A DNA stretch of 64,000 nt, from contig QEYB01000014.1 of assembly GCA_017562135.1 (NCBI GenBank), positions 1 through 64,000 on the forward strand, in the 5' to 3' direction. The notes under the pieces are model-generated. The model was not told the DNA's origin and did no database searches. It saw nothing but the letters and a program-made list of their open reading frames with translations. Of this stretch, positions 47,495-58,629 are shown piece by piece. This DNA comes from Dipylidium caninum. Lineage: Eukaryota > Platyhelminthes > Cestoda > Cyclophyllidea > Dipylidiidae. Numbering within the stretch: position 1 is the stretch's first letter; each line of letters starts with the position of its first letter. Made by a program: the position numbers and the translations under genes.

Positions 47495-49500
47495 GTATGC
47501 ATCTACTGCCGTTTTACTTTGTTCACGCGGCTTCAAATGACTCTTCGCTGCGGGGGATGTAAGGATGTGGCCTACCTACCTTCTGCCGATTCTAAACCTT
47601 TGCTCTCTCAGATAACGCTTTCCAAAGCAGACTCCTGAGAGCAAGATCTCCATTAATTAAAATAGGTTTTCAGCCATCACAACCTCTTCTCACGCACCAA
47701 GTTGACGCATTCCAGGAAAAGGGCAGAACTACTCAGTGATAAATTGTTCATCTACTGGCATGTAAAACATGAACTGCTCCCTTCAGAGTATGCAGAAGAT
47801 GGAGAATGTGTTGTTGCTCCTCTAGCGATAACTGGGAATATACTAATGTGGATATTTCACTAGGCGTTATCTGTAATTGTGTGTCTGCAGCTACTTCGGT
47901 ACCTTACGGTGCAACTGAAGGGAATAAGTCTGTCTTGCACTGTGGCTCACATGACATTTTGTTGTAGACGAATTATTTCCATAATTATGCTGGAAATAAT
48001 GGCGTGTGAGACCGAAATTTCGAGTCATTACACCAGGCGTACGGATCGTCACAAGTGAGAGGCACCAGAGCGGATTTTCGTCAGCAACGAGACGTTGAGT
48101 GAGAACGTTACTTTAAAGCAAATAAAATTAAGGGGCACAGTGGGGGAGGGGGTGTCCTTTGACGGGAAACGAGATTCCGAAATCATTCAGCGCAGATAGC
48201 AGGGAAGTTCTGATGTCTAACCGCTGCAGAATAAACGGCGCATAAATGTGAAGTTGCCATCAGAAGAACTGAGAAGCAGCTTGGAAGTTGTCAGACTCAT
48301 GTGCGCTGCGGGGTGGCAGCCAGATGGGACATTGTTGACACAGTGTGTCTTCATATCACTCGGATCTCTCCTGACTGCCAAGTCATGACATTCCATCGGG
48401 CACAACGGCGGGGTGAAAAAAGGAAAAATGATGAAGGGGACATGAATTGTCGCCGTCACTTCGCGCGCATCAACTGGAAAGTCGTGTTTGGCGAATAACC
48501 AATAAGGAGGGGTGTTTTTTCAAGTGTAAAACTCTATTTATCGTATCACAATTTATCGCTACTGCTGGAGAAATGAAGAAAATTTGTACCTCCAGCTGGT
48601 TCAAGCCTAATTCTGGACACGCAATTAAGGAGCTTTTGCTCAGTCGTCTTTAAACTTGCACTATTGAGGACTAAGCAGGCACTATTTGACATGCTGACAA
48701 CGAGCATGTAACGTCACACCACCCTCGTTTCTTTTGTTCCCTTTATTGTCATCTGCTTTCCTTGCGGGCGTTCGACTCATGTATGAACCCCACCCTTTGG
48801 ATTCATTGCAATGACCACGGTGATGATCAAATGGAGCGAGTTTACGCGGCCTACGTTCATTAACGCACGTAAATAATCGCTTCGTGAATGAAACATCAGA
48901 CGTCTGTTGCAAAACCAAACTGTCACACACTATCTACTCAATCCACCACGCTGCTCGCCGTTCGGCAAAATCCACATTCTTTCACTCCACTCTGCCATCT
49001 TGGTCCCTTGAGAAAGTTCAGAAGATTGCATTGTAAATCCTTCACACCCTACTCACTCATTGTTGCTTTTTGTGATACTGAGCCCCTCTTTCGTGGAGAC
49101 TACATGCGATCCTCTCAGAGGCGAATATGAAGTGATGGACTAAGGCGAGTGAGTTTGCACCGGAGGCACTATCACGAATGGCCATTCAAAAAGGAAAGAG
49201 AGGTCTGCAAAATTTGTTCGCTCGATTGTTTACGTCGACTGCGATAATCTTTTGCCGCATAATCACCCTTGTGACAATAAACACGCCTTTCTAGTGGAAT
49301 GGGTGAGGCCTCCTCATCTGCATGGCCTTAACGGTAAGGCGGTCGTATCGCAGCACAACGCTTACCGCTCGTATTAGTAGGAGCACTTCGTTTGTGGACT
49401 TTGTACCTGGTGGAATAAGTCTTCGAGCATCTGGCCATTAGCACATATGATGCTGTGTGTAGAAAATGACTTTTAACGCATATGTGGAGCAGTAGCTGAG
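47495..49500. other. no recognisable gene
   Basis: Short motif-free frames only. The promoter region of the next family copy should lie at its right end, but no TATA-like box as clear as in copies A and D is seen there. Confidence 0.4.
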
Positions 49501-49505
49501 GACGA

Positions 49506-51330
49506 ATGTTGAGAAAAACAATGGTCCTCTTCTTCGGGTTCATCTGCATACACGCAAGTAAGTGGCATCCTTATTCCTTTCCGCAACAGTCAGCACATTC
49601 ACTTAACACTCCTCAGCACTGTCAGCCTTACTTGGAACAATTCGAAGTCACTTGGTCATGCCTCGCATTGATGGTACGCGGTAGCAGTGTAAGCAAACCC
49701 AAGCAGATATACATTAGTCGTGTACTTGATGAGAATGGTTCCATGCGAGACTTTAGCCTACTTTCACTGTGAGTATTTTCGCCTTGGGAGTCGTGCGAGG
49801 CAACAAGGATTTGGTGGAATCGGGTAGGAGAGGATATGATACATGGAGGCAGTGGTGTAGGGCAGTTGTGGATCACGGCGAAGTAGAGTTGCTCTAGCGA
49901 AATGTTTGTGATGTTCCATTTACAGACGCACAATCCGTAATGAGTCCAATTGAAGGAAATGAAAGCAGAATCGTGAGCGGCTCCATAAGAGAACGTTCTC
50001 GCTCAGTTTTAATTTCCAGCCAAATGCTGCGTAAGACGACCGAATTAAGAGAAGGTGGATTTTCCACCAAATATTCCACTTGTTACTGCACTCGAAATAC
50101 GTTCTAATCCGTTTCTCATCAACATACCACGTGCACACTCCTCCAGCACCTATCATCGACAATACCAGCATCAAGCACACTCCCTACTTTCTGAAATAGT
50201 AGCGGTTTCCGTCTCCCGCTTCACCAGTCTCTGATTATCGCGCAATGGTGCCGATGATCAGGTCCATCCATCAGCATATTTCGCAGACTGTCTTCAAGCA
50301 CTTCCGTGACTATAATCGACTGATCTCCAGTTCGACAGCTTCCTCTGAAATTCTAATTCGAATGATGGTGAGTCTTCAAGGGTACAAACTCATCACTCCA
50401 TTTATTTGTCATGCCGCCAACCACTAATCGCTTTTCTCGTTAGCCACCGAAGGCCTCGTTTTGCATCCAAACGACTCTCTCTTCATTGACACTAAAAATA
50501 AATAAACTTTGAGAGTCACGTGTAGAGACCACCTTGCGACTGAGAGCACGAGTCTACCAGGTAGTCTGGCTTGTTTACTTAGCGAAATCTCGCCAGCCCT
50601 TCCAATTCACCGTAATTGCCACATCTCTTGTCTCTATGTCTAAGATATGTACTAAAAATTTTTTTTTGCCCAAATGGAGATAGTGATGAACACTTAGACA
50701 CCCAAAGTTCATCGCTTTTGAAATCATTCATTTGCCGACTGTACATCCCTCTATCTTGAAATAGTTGCTATCAGTAAGTTAAGCGAAACGTATCGCTGAC
50801 ACTTGATTCTTGGACCCTTCGCCATTAATAATTGCACTGACTCATTGTGGAAACTCTATTTGCAGACAATAGTGCGGACGAAAAGTTTATGAATTTCATG
50901 ATAGAAGTGAGGAGGAAAGGACCTGTTGATTACCTCGGTTGCTTATATGGCTCAGATGACAGTCAAGGCGCGGTCTACAAGATAGATTGGGGTAGGTCAA
51001 GCCAGTCAACTGCCCATGTAATCTTTTGTCCACACCTTCTCATTCCCAAAATTATTGGAGCATTCAGGATGGTAGGTTGGAAAAGTCACACATACGTGTA
51101 CAGACTAACTGATTCACTAGCCCATCCACAAGCATTATGCTCATCTTACTGGCAAAGTGTCACTTCCACCCACTCCATCGAGGAGGGGTGGAGGTGAAAA
51201 GCCAGTGGCGATTCATTCTGGGCATTTGCCATATCCAAGTGGTCCATTGTCTCATTCTTAGGCCATTTATCCTCTTATGTCGCGATGAGGTTGCCTCAGT
51301 TGCCTGATTGAAAGGGCCCCCGAAAATCAC
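49506..51330 (+). pseudogene. glycoprotein family copy B, decayed but nearly complete
   Basis: All eight exons can be traced. Exon 1 at 49506-49557 is intact: 52 nt, signal peptide MLRKTMVLFFGFICIHA, GTAAGT donor. Exon 2 starts at 49926 (NAQS..ESRIVSGS) and then shifts frame. Exon 3 ends near 50098, where the donor G is changed to A, and the following intron resembles that of the intact gene. Exon 4 is 50228-50367, 4 nt shorter than in gene A. Exon 5 starts at 50453 (GLVLHPNDSLFID) and has a TAA at 50503-50505. Exon 6 at 50674-50773 has the expected 100 nt but several stops and no AG acceptor. Exon 7 starts at 50866 and is well preserved (IEVRRKGPVDYLGCLYG, GAVYKIDWG). A weak exon 8 trace lies near 51270-51330. 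Stops, lost splice sites and phase changes make it non-functional. Confidence 0.8.
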
Positions 51331-51334
51331 GTCT

Positions 51335-51670
51335 CCGTGGAGTAGAACTGGGGGCCCATCAGTTCCAATCATTATTTCTGCTTGTTAAGACATCAAAGAA
51401 AGCATTGTTCGAGGTTAATATTGCGAAATCAACAGCTGACGGCGATGATTCCCTACTAGTTGACTGCTTGGTGTTGAGAGTGAAAAATTGCTTGGCCATG
51501 GAAATATCCCCAGAGGTGAAAACTTGGAATAGGACAATCAACATTTCATGTGCCAAAAGGGTGAGGGGAAGCATGGAGAGGAGATGTATGGAGGTAGACA
51601 GGAAAGAAGGAATGAAGGTAGATTGGATGTTGTGAAAGTAGGAAGAAGGAGATTGCTGAAACTACTGCAT
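51335..51670. other. spacer between copies B and C
   Basis: A 76-aa plus frame at 51405-51635 (FEVNIAKSTADGDDSLLVD, and NRTINISCAKR before a GTGAGG) looks exon-like, but matches no exon of the family. Copy C should have its signal-peptide exon here, and none was found. Confidence 0.3.
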
Positions 51671-51675
51671 TTCAG

Positions 51676-53000
51676 GTGTACAATTGACAATCCCTTCGAA
51701 TGAAAACAGTACGTTCTCTATCAATTTTTTACTTCCGGGCAAATACGACGTATGTTAGCTTCTACCGCAAAGAAATCTCTGGGGAATGCCGTCAGTGATA
51801 TTGAGTTATCATTTCCGTCTCTACCGAGTTTGCGTGCACATACCGTCTCAATGGCCTCACTGCAGGTAAATAGGAGGAGTCGAATGCTCCACCGGATATT
51901 TCAATAATTGCTATACTCAGAGTAAGTTCTATTCCATTCCTCAACTAGAGACCATACGTGAGCCGCAACGCCTTCCACCACCGACCGATCCAACATCAAT
52001 TCCTCTCCTTCCCCTCTTAAATAGCAACATTTTTATTCTTCCTGTTCCTCTCCCAGTCGCTGATTGTCATGCAGATGTACAGATGAATGGTTTTATCGGA
52101 CAAAATTTGTCATGCATCTTCTTCCATTCAGACCGGTCTTCAACTATTCCCTTGTCCATTGTTGTAATTTATAATGGAAAATGGGAATTCCCGGATGTTT
52201 GTGAGTTTACAGGAGCGATTAGCGCCTTTCTAATTAGCCACCGGAAGCCTTATTATGCATTTAAATCACTCTCCCAACATTGACGCAAAGAATAAGGAAA
52301 CGGTGACGTTCATGTGCACTTATCGAAAGACTGAGCAGGTGGGTCTACAGAGTTTAGCCTTCGCCCCTAATGGCGAAATCTCCTGTCTCTATACTCTGTA
52401 TAATAATTATTCTTGTGTTTGCATTGATGGAGATGGTTGTGGATACCAATTTAACCCCCATTTATGGAGTTTGGAATGGTGCGGTTTGCCAAATTCCACA
52501 CACCTACCCAAAACTAGTCGACATCAGTATGCTAAACTAGTTCTATTGTTGGCATTAGATGATCGAGCACTGCTATGCGAGTGACTGCGCCAACTCGGCT
52601 CGGCTACTCTCCTTGCAGAAAACGGCACGGATGCCAACTTCATGAAATTCACTGTGGAAATGAGAAGGAGACATCCTGTTTGGTAAAAAGAAAGTCTCGG
52701 CTTTGTGTTCAAGATAAATGGCTAGGTCAAACCAATTTGCTGAGAGTAGGAGGCCTTTCTACGAAGTCGAACTGCTTGAGCTCTCCTCCGCTGTTGCATC
52801 CACTGACGAGGGTGAGTAGTTATAGATTCTGTGTACATTCACCATTCCCCTTCAACTAACGCATGGGCATCTGCGTCCATCTTCTTACCTAGCTTAAACG
52901 ACTTCAAATAACGCTGTCCCTCACCACGTAATTGGGAAGTTCTGCATGACACGATGTTGGTGAGGTTATCGATGAGGTAGGTGATTGTAAGCATTTTGAT
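51676..53000 (+). pseudogene. glycoprotein family copy C, decayed, no signal-peptide exon
   Basis: Exon 2 at 51676-51749 is shortened but in phase (NENSTFSINFLLPGKYD, GTATGT donor). Exon 3 (about 51829-51921; CSTGYFNNCYTQ) has a stop in both possible frames (TAA 51867, TAG 51871). Exon 4 at 52057-52200 is fully open, 144 nt as in gene A (ADVQMNGFIGQNLSCIFF, IYNGKWEFPDV). Exon 5 (about 52237-52338; DAKNKETVTFMCTYRKTEQ) is shifted by loss of one base at its acceptor. Exon 6 at 52427-52526 (MEMVVDTNLTPIYGVWNG) has TTG where the acceptor AG should be. Exon 7 from 52619 (NGTDANFMKFTVEMRRRHPV) loses the GCLYG region and has stops. Exon 8 from 52893 begins with a stop. The absent exon 1 and multiple lesions show it is dead. 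Confidence 0.8.
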
Positions 53001-53436
53001 TATAAAGCTCCATTTACGAAATTTTTGCTACTTGAATAAAATAACCCCTTAAACGGTATATAGCGCAACGCGCCCGTCACACATCATCAGTTCAAGTGTA
53101 GCGACCTCAACACTACCTACGACGCAACAAGGGCCACAAATTCTTACTACCACCAGCCACTAAGTCTACATATCCTTCGTTCACTCCAATTCTGTTAGTC
53201 CTTTTCTCCCTCTATTAATACCTACGTCCTCGTCTCTCATCATACGTGCAACGGATACGAAAATATTCGCCGTTCTGTGATTTGCACAATTCCCAAGCAC
53301 ACTTTTGCCGATGGCTGAGACTAGTAGCATTTGGGTGCAGTAAGTGGTGGGAAGAGGGTGAGTGGCAAATACTGAAGTTGGGGGGATTCGGCGAGACCAG
53401 GTTTTCATTGACGAAAAGCGGTAAGCTGAATTTAAG

Positions 53437-54336
53437 GCGTTAGGTTAGTAAGTTGGTAGCAGTGTCGGGAGTGAAGCTTTGTAATCTAAGCGACCAAAAT
53501 CACCACTGGTTTGACTTACCTCAATCTATCTTGAGGACGGCTCCAGTTCTTTCATATAAACCATACAAGCATCCGAGGTAATCAACAGCTTTTCTCCTCT
53601 TCACTTCCATTGTGTAATTCACGAAATTTTCGTCCGCACTGTTTTCTACAATATGAATAGAAAGGCCGTTGTTAGAGTAGACATACTCAATCATCGGAGG
53701 CCAACGATGACTCTAATTTAGCTTGCTGATCCGGACTAATTCGGGATAGATATAAATAAAGTTGAAAATATTACCATCCCAAATGTTGTAAAACCTGGAT
53801 GGACTGGTGCCCATCACCATCTCCATCTAAGCAGACGTTAAGACAATTATTAAACGTGATGTGTAGAGGGGATAAATTAGGGAATTACACGTGAATTTGG
53901 GAGTTTGTCGAGGCCCATTATAGGTGAGACAGACAACATGGAGCACTCACCCACTCAATCTTAATGCGCTATCTGCACGTGGTTGTCACCGTTTCTGTAT
54001 TCTTAGCGGCAATGAAGAGAGCCTCATTCGGATGCATAACGAGGCCTTAAAAGGCAAGTGTGGAAGTGGTAGTTAATTGTTTGTAACAAGATAAATTGCT
54101 GACGTTGTTCCCATCGAGCACGCAATGAAGGTGAGTCTGCTTTGTTTACCCACACTGCCATCGAATGCCATCGATGCAATGCAAGATCAAGTGACTCAGA
54201 GGTGTGGCAATGGAGTTAATGGTTCTAGGGAGGTGTTAAGTGAATGCGTCGCGATTTGTGTAAAGAAACGAAGGCGACACTTACTTATGTGTATGCAGAT
54301 GTACGCGAAGAAAAGGAATGCTGTTTTCCCCACCAT
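53437..54336 (-). pseudogene. glycoprotein family copy D, exons 2-4 missing
   Basis: Exon 1 at 54285-54336 is intact (52 nt; signal peptide MVGKTAFLFFAYICIHI; GTAAGT donor) and sits behind a promoter like that of gene A. Exons 2-4 are absent from the 240 bp before exon 5. Exon 5 at 53951-54045 (GLVMHPNEALFIAAKNTETV) contains a TAG. Exon 6 at 53727-53826 is open, 100 nt (MEMVMGTSPSRFYNIWDGN), but its donor is GC in place of GT. Exon 7, from 53645 downwards (NSADENFVNYTMEVKRR, VDYLGCLYG), has a TGA where the conserved Trp of KIDWG stands. A degraded exon 8 is recognisable at about 53437-53520. It could still make a short secreted peptide from exon 1 onward, but not the family protein. Confidence 0.8.
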
Positions 54337-54373
54337 TTGCCGTGCAGTTGAGGCCTTTCCATCATGTGCTTTC

Positions 54374-54380
54374 TATTTAT
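54374..54380 (-). promoter_or_regulatory. TATA-like box of family copy D
   Basis: GGATAAATAG on the minus strand, 38 bp upstream of the exon 1 ATG. The same box at the same distance, with similar flanking sequence (CCTCAA.TGCACG before the ATG), is found in gene A. Confidence 0.55.
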
Positions 54381-54612
54381 CCGGCCTGAAGTAGGTCAAC
54401 CAGCGCCTTCTCAGTGGTTAGTCAACTCGACATCGCTCCGCTCTGCATCCTTCGTCATGACGTGCACGCACCCATTCATATGGCTTTTTGACACGTGAAT
54501 CAGTCTACACGCTTTAATTACTGTATTGTAGCTGCGCGTCGGTCTCTATAGTCCTCATAACTCCTGCCAGTTCTCTCTGTTTCAACGCTTTCCCTCCTGA
54601 TGCCCCAACTCG

Positions 54613-54834
54613 TCATAAAATCGGGATTGGCGGTGAGAGGGGGTAGGAGCAGGAGTTTTTCTGACACTTGGCGTTCCCTCTTTCCTTACAACCGACGAAA
54701 CTGCAGGTTCCACATTTTTGATTACCATAAGCATAACTTGGAGAAAAACAGTCACAGCAAGATTGTACCTCTCGTCCCCTGCAGTCCAAATCCACTTCTC
54801 CGACCCGTAGTTCACACAAATTTACTACGTGCAC
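54613..54834 (-). CDS. cysteine-rich open frame, possible exon
   Basis: A 73-aa minus frame with 11 cysteines, including the pairings LDCRGREVQSCCDC, KCGTCSFVGC and KCQKNSCSY. An alternative minus frame over the same bases is also open. The Cys spacing looks like a small disulfide-rich secreted domain, but I cannot match it to a family. A GTAG acceptor-like site precedes it near 54820. About 120 bp further upstream a minus frame ending in MTRCSYDTLYVCG meets a GTGAGT donor, so a two-exon fragment is possible. Confidence 0.25.
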   Translation of the reverse strand: MHVVNLCELRVGEVDLDCRGREVQSCCDCFSPSYAYGNQKCGTCSFVGCKERGNAKCQKNSCSYPLSPPIPIL

Positions 54835-54849
54835 GAGTTATTCAAATTG

Positions 54850-57485
54850 ACGATGGCGACTGCCGTCTGCTTTTCTCGCCCGACAAATCTCTGCAGTGTG
54901 ACCCACACCCTGTGGTCACTTCATTCACATAAGAAAACTCACCACACACATACAAGGTGTCATAACTGCATCGTGTCATATACAGACAATTCATATCATT
55001 TAGGCTGGGAATTTTAGCGTATATCAATTTAACAGGGGGCACTGCCCATTTGGAGTGTTTATTCCTGCCAATGTCACGGGTACACTCTCGCTCATCTCAT
55101 TCTATCATAACAACTTCTTCATTAAAAAGTCTAACTAGCCTCAGATCATAAGACGACAGAAAGTGGCAAGCTCACCACGCCATGGAAATGAGGGCTGACA
55201 AATAAAGTACGTTTCAAATGGGCTATGGCTTGTTTCTAGATCCGAGATGTTACCACCTTCCTCCTTACGACGTGGACACGTGAGAGTGCATTTACGGCCT
55301 CATAGCATCAGTGCGCAGGTTGACGAGTGACATTTGGCTCCTGTTACAGTGCCTCAATTGAGAGACTCATAACAACTCGAGGCAACGTGCGCACCCGCTG
55401 CCTCACAGAGGAGCGTGGCACTCTCACTTGAGTGGTATTCGTTGAGGGGCTGAGATATGATGAAGAAAAATTTGCGGTGATAGAGTGAGGCAGGTGAATG
55501 TGTACCAGGGACACTGGCATCGATAAGCACCCACGATGGGTAGTAGCCTCCGTGAAGTGTATTCGCACAAGCATTTCCAGTCCGCAGGAATAGCGACTGT
55601 CTATCGATGGCATGATACTATTACAGCCTCCCGTTGATGTGAGCTGGGTGTGTGTGTGTAAAGCGAGTAAATTGAGGTGAGATGAGGTGTGGTGTGGTGA
55701 GGTGAGTGCATGATTAGGTTCTGGAGTTCTGATGGCTTCCAGACTACATGAGCACCTTGATGGTTGCAGTCGTCGATTTTATAGACGTGGGCAGACCTTG
55801 CACTAAGGGCAAATACGTTAAAGTATTCTATCTTTATCGGGGCTTCAATTTGTTCGTGGGATAGCAAGTGAGAGTCTCACACATACACCATGACACAAAA
55901 TGGTGCCCTCATCGTAGCATATTGATACCCAAATGATACCCTTCCACGCGATATGCCTTTGCACCTAATGTAAGCACGTGTGGAGGGGCAGACAGCACGT
56001 CGGCGTCTAACACATTTTCTAGTACGTTGCGTCTAACATGTCAGACCACCACTTGGACTCCTTAGAATCCCAGAATCTACTTGGCGACTGGCATATGGAC
56101 CAGTGTTTAGTGGAAGCATAACGTTGCCACTTCCACCACACCCCCGCCGCCGATAAATTACCACGTTAAGGGATGCACTCTGCCCTGACACCGTTGTAAG
56201 TGAGCAGATGTGGACTCAGAGACCTTGGGAACAGTCCTCAGCTCGTTCAAAATACTTTATTTTTGCAGCATTCCTTCCTTGTTGCATACACTTCAAGCTA
56301 TACTACTGAAGCATGTGAGTGCCTATCCCAAATGCAGTGTGCGAACGGATGATGAGAGCTAAGAGAGTTGTAGAGATCTTACACTTTGGAGAGGATGGAT
56401 GAAATGCAGATATAGAAATTGTTAGGGTGGCAACTGCAATGAGGTGGAAGCAGCATCACACATATTAGCCAAATGGTTTACGGACCACTTGCAAGAAGAG
56501 AAGTCATCGCCAGCTTTCCTATTGCGCTCTCATGCGGGAGTGCACTTGTAACAGGGGATCAGACCTTTGGCGCTATTTCGGCTGGTGCCTGACTTGAGAT
56601 AGACATAGCAAATTCTGCTAGCCTGTGCAGCTACTGCATTTCATAATCGCAGCAAGAGTCAACGCAGTAGTGGCAAGAGTGTAGGCCATAGAAGGCAACA
56701 ATACCAAGTGGCGTGTTGATGTTGTATGACTTGACCGCTGAACTAATTGTCATAATCACACACCCGACACCTGCAACTAAGCGGAAGGATGAGGAGAGGT
56801 GTAGTGGCGTGCATTTGTACAGATATTTCAAATGAAAATATGTTTAATCACCTAATGCAAATCACCACTAAATGCATCTCACGTGATTTTACCTGATGGC
56901 TTCTATTGTTTAGCCATCGAGATGTCGACGTAGTTGGACGGAGATGAACGCAGTTCACCCAGTTACTTTCTCACCGCCTTATCAACCTTCCACCTCTGAT
57001 ATCTGAATATGCGAATTCAGAGTGCCGAGGAGTTGACTTTGATGAGGGTAGCTGCCATCTCGACGACTTCTCCCTTAACGAATGCATCTTGCTCAACTGA
57101 CTTGGTAATACAAAATATCATACTTCTTGAAGCTATCATTTAGCCACCACTTGACCTCGGGGGGCGAAACGGCGACGGGCGAGGAGATGAATTACGTAAA
57201 CATGGTGGATGCGCAGAGAGCATTGCCATCAACCTGTCAGACATATGTGTATGAGTTGTGTCACTGTGAGTCTGTGGATGCGCGTGTGTGAGTGCGTACG
57301 ACATGATATGACTAAGAACAGATGCCTCCATGCAAAATAGACTAGTTTCACATACTCTGCTATCTCGAAGACATTGATGTATGACCCTTTCACCATACCT
57401 TGCATTGGAGTTCACCAACAGGCGATCTCCACTTCGATTGTTACATTTTGGTGCTCTGACACTCCCATAATTGCATTTTTAGGGT
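54850..57485. other. no certain gene
   Basis: Short frames only. GT/GGTGA-type simple sequence lies at 55645-55710, and a (GTGT)-type run at 55649-55660. A minus frame at 56631-56831 has a weak resemblance to exon 4 of the glycoprotein family (see findings). Confidence 0.35.
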
Positions 57486-57489
57486 CATT

Positions 57490-58525
57490 CCTATGGTTTT
57501 AACAATCTACATCACCCTTCTGCTGCACATTTCCCCATTTTAACATTGCGCTTGAAGCAGTTCATTGTCACCTCGTCATATCACACTATTCTTCCTCTTC
57601 CCATCACATTATCACGTTATAGGAAAAATCTCCTCATATCACGAACACTCTCAAGATAATCGCGTTCACGCTCGATGTTCCGACAGATTACAAATGGTGA
57701 GTAGTGGACTAGCCGCATCCAAATTGCACCTATCGTCACCTACTGCATAAATCATTTCCGTCTCTCAGCTCACTCGCCTGTCTACCAAGTGGAAGTCTGC
57801 AACCGTCGGTGCTTCTTCCGCCCAACAGACTTCAGTACTAAGACAAATTCATGGACTGCGCTCTCTTCCTACTTGCTCTACATACGTCGACCACACAGAC
57901 CGAATTCCACTATTTCCCGCGTGCACAAGTATACCTAGATATTTGGCATAAAATCTACACCCACTACCAGATCCACATTTCCTATGGTCGCAAGGGTGGT
58001 AACATTGTGCCAGACATAGGGATGGAGGCTCACATGTTCCCCACCTTCTGTCACTCTACCGGATAAAGACTCATAGGCGAAGTAGTAGACAGGACCACAG
58101 CACTTGGAGAAGCAGCGCATTCCTGCACACGAAAGAGCTGGTTGTCACAAGCTGCTCACTTTCCAAATAATGATGGCTGATCAGCCACAAGTCAGGTAGG
58201 AAATCGTCCCCATCCAAATTCGCATCTCGGCAAAAGAGTGAATCTTTTAAAACTGTGTCAACATCTCTTTCTGCACTGCCCCAAGGCTTAGTGGACTTAT
58301 CTCCGTTCCTGCTACGACGGTATCGGCACGCCGTTAAGGATGTTTACGTGAAAGGGGGATGGCAATACACATGCATGTAATACTCGAATGGATGGAGATG
58401 CGTTGACTGGTTTATTTCTCCGCCTCTGTTTTATTGTTGCCCCAATTCACATTACCCACCTTCAGCACATCCCACGTGTGAATTTGTTATAGCAAGGGAT
58501 TCCCTGTTACTTTATCAACCCACAC
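57490..58525. other. possible diverged family member, not established
   Basis: An ATG at 57493 opens a signal-peptide-like MVLTIYITLLLHIS. At 57619-57702 (+) the frame NTLKIIAFTLDVPTDYK ends at a GTGAGT donor, resembling the end of exon 2 in the family (NTTFVMNWTLPGLYY). A 71-aa frame at 57851-58066 follows. No exon beyond this matches, so I do not call a gene. Confidence 0.25.
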
Positions 58526-58530
58526 AACTC

Positions 58531-58626
58531 TTCCCCTCCTCCTCCCTGAGTCCTCCTCCTCCTCCTCCCTGAGTCCTCCTCCTCCTCCTCCCTGAGTCCT
58601 CCTCCTCCTCCTCCTCTCCTCCTCCT
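58531..58626 (+). repeat. 23-bp minisatellite, CCTCCTCC/CCCTGAG
   Basis: Three to four tandem units of about 23 bp, each a run of TCC triplets followed by CTGAG. The array ends in a longer TCC run. Confidence 0.92.
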
Positions 58627-58629
58627 GTT

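Noticed and set aside
58531..58626. CRISPR-like array
   Set aside because: Units are directly tandem with no unique spacers; it is a minisatellite in a eukaryotic genome.
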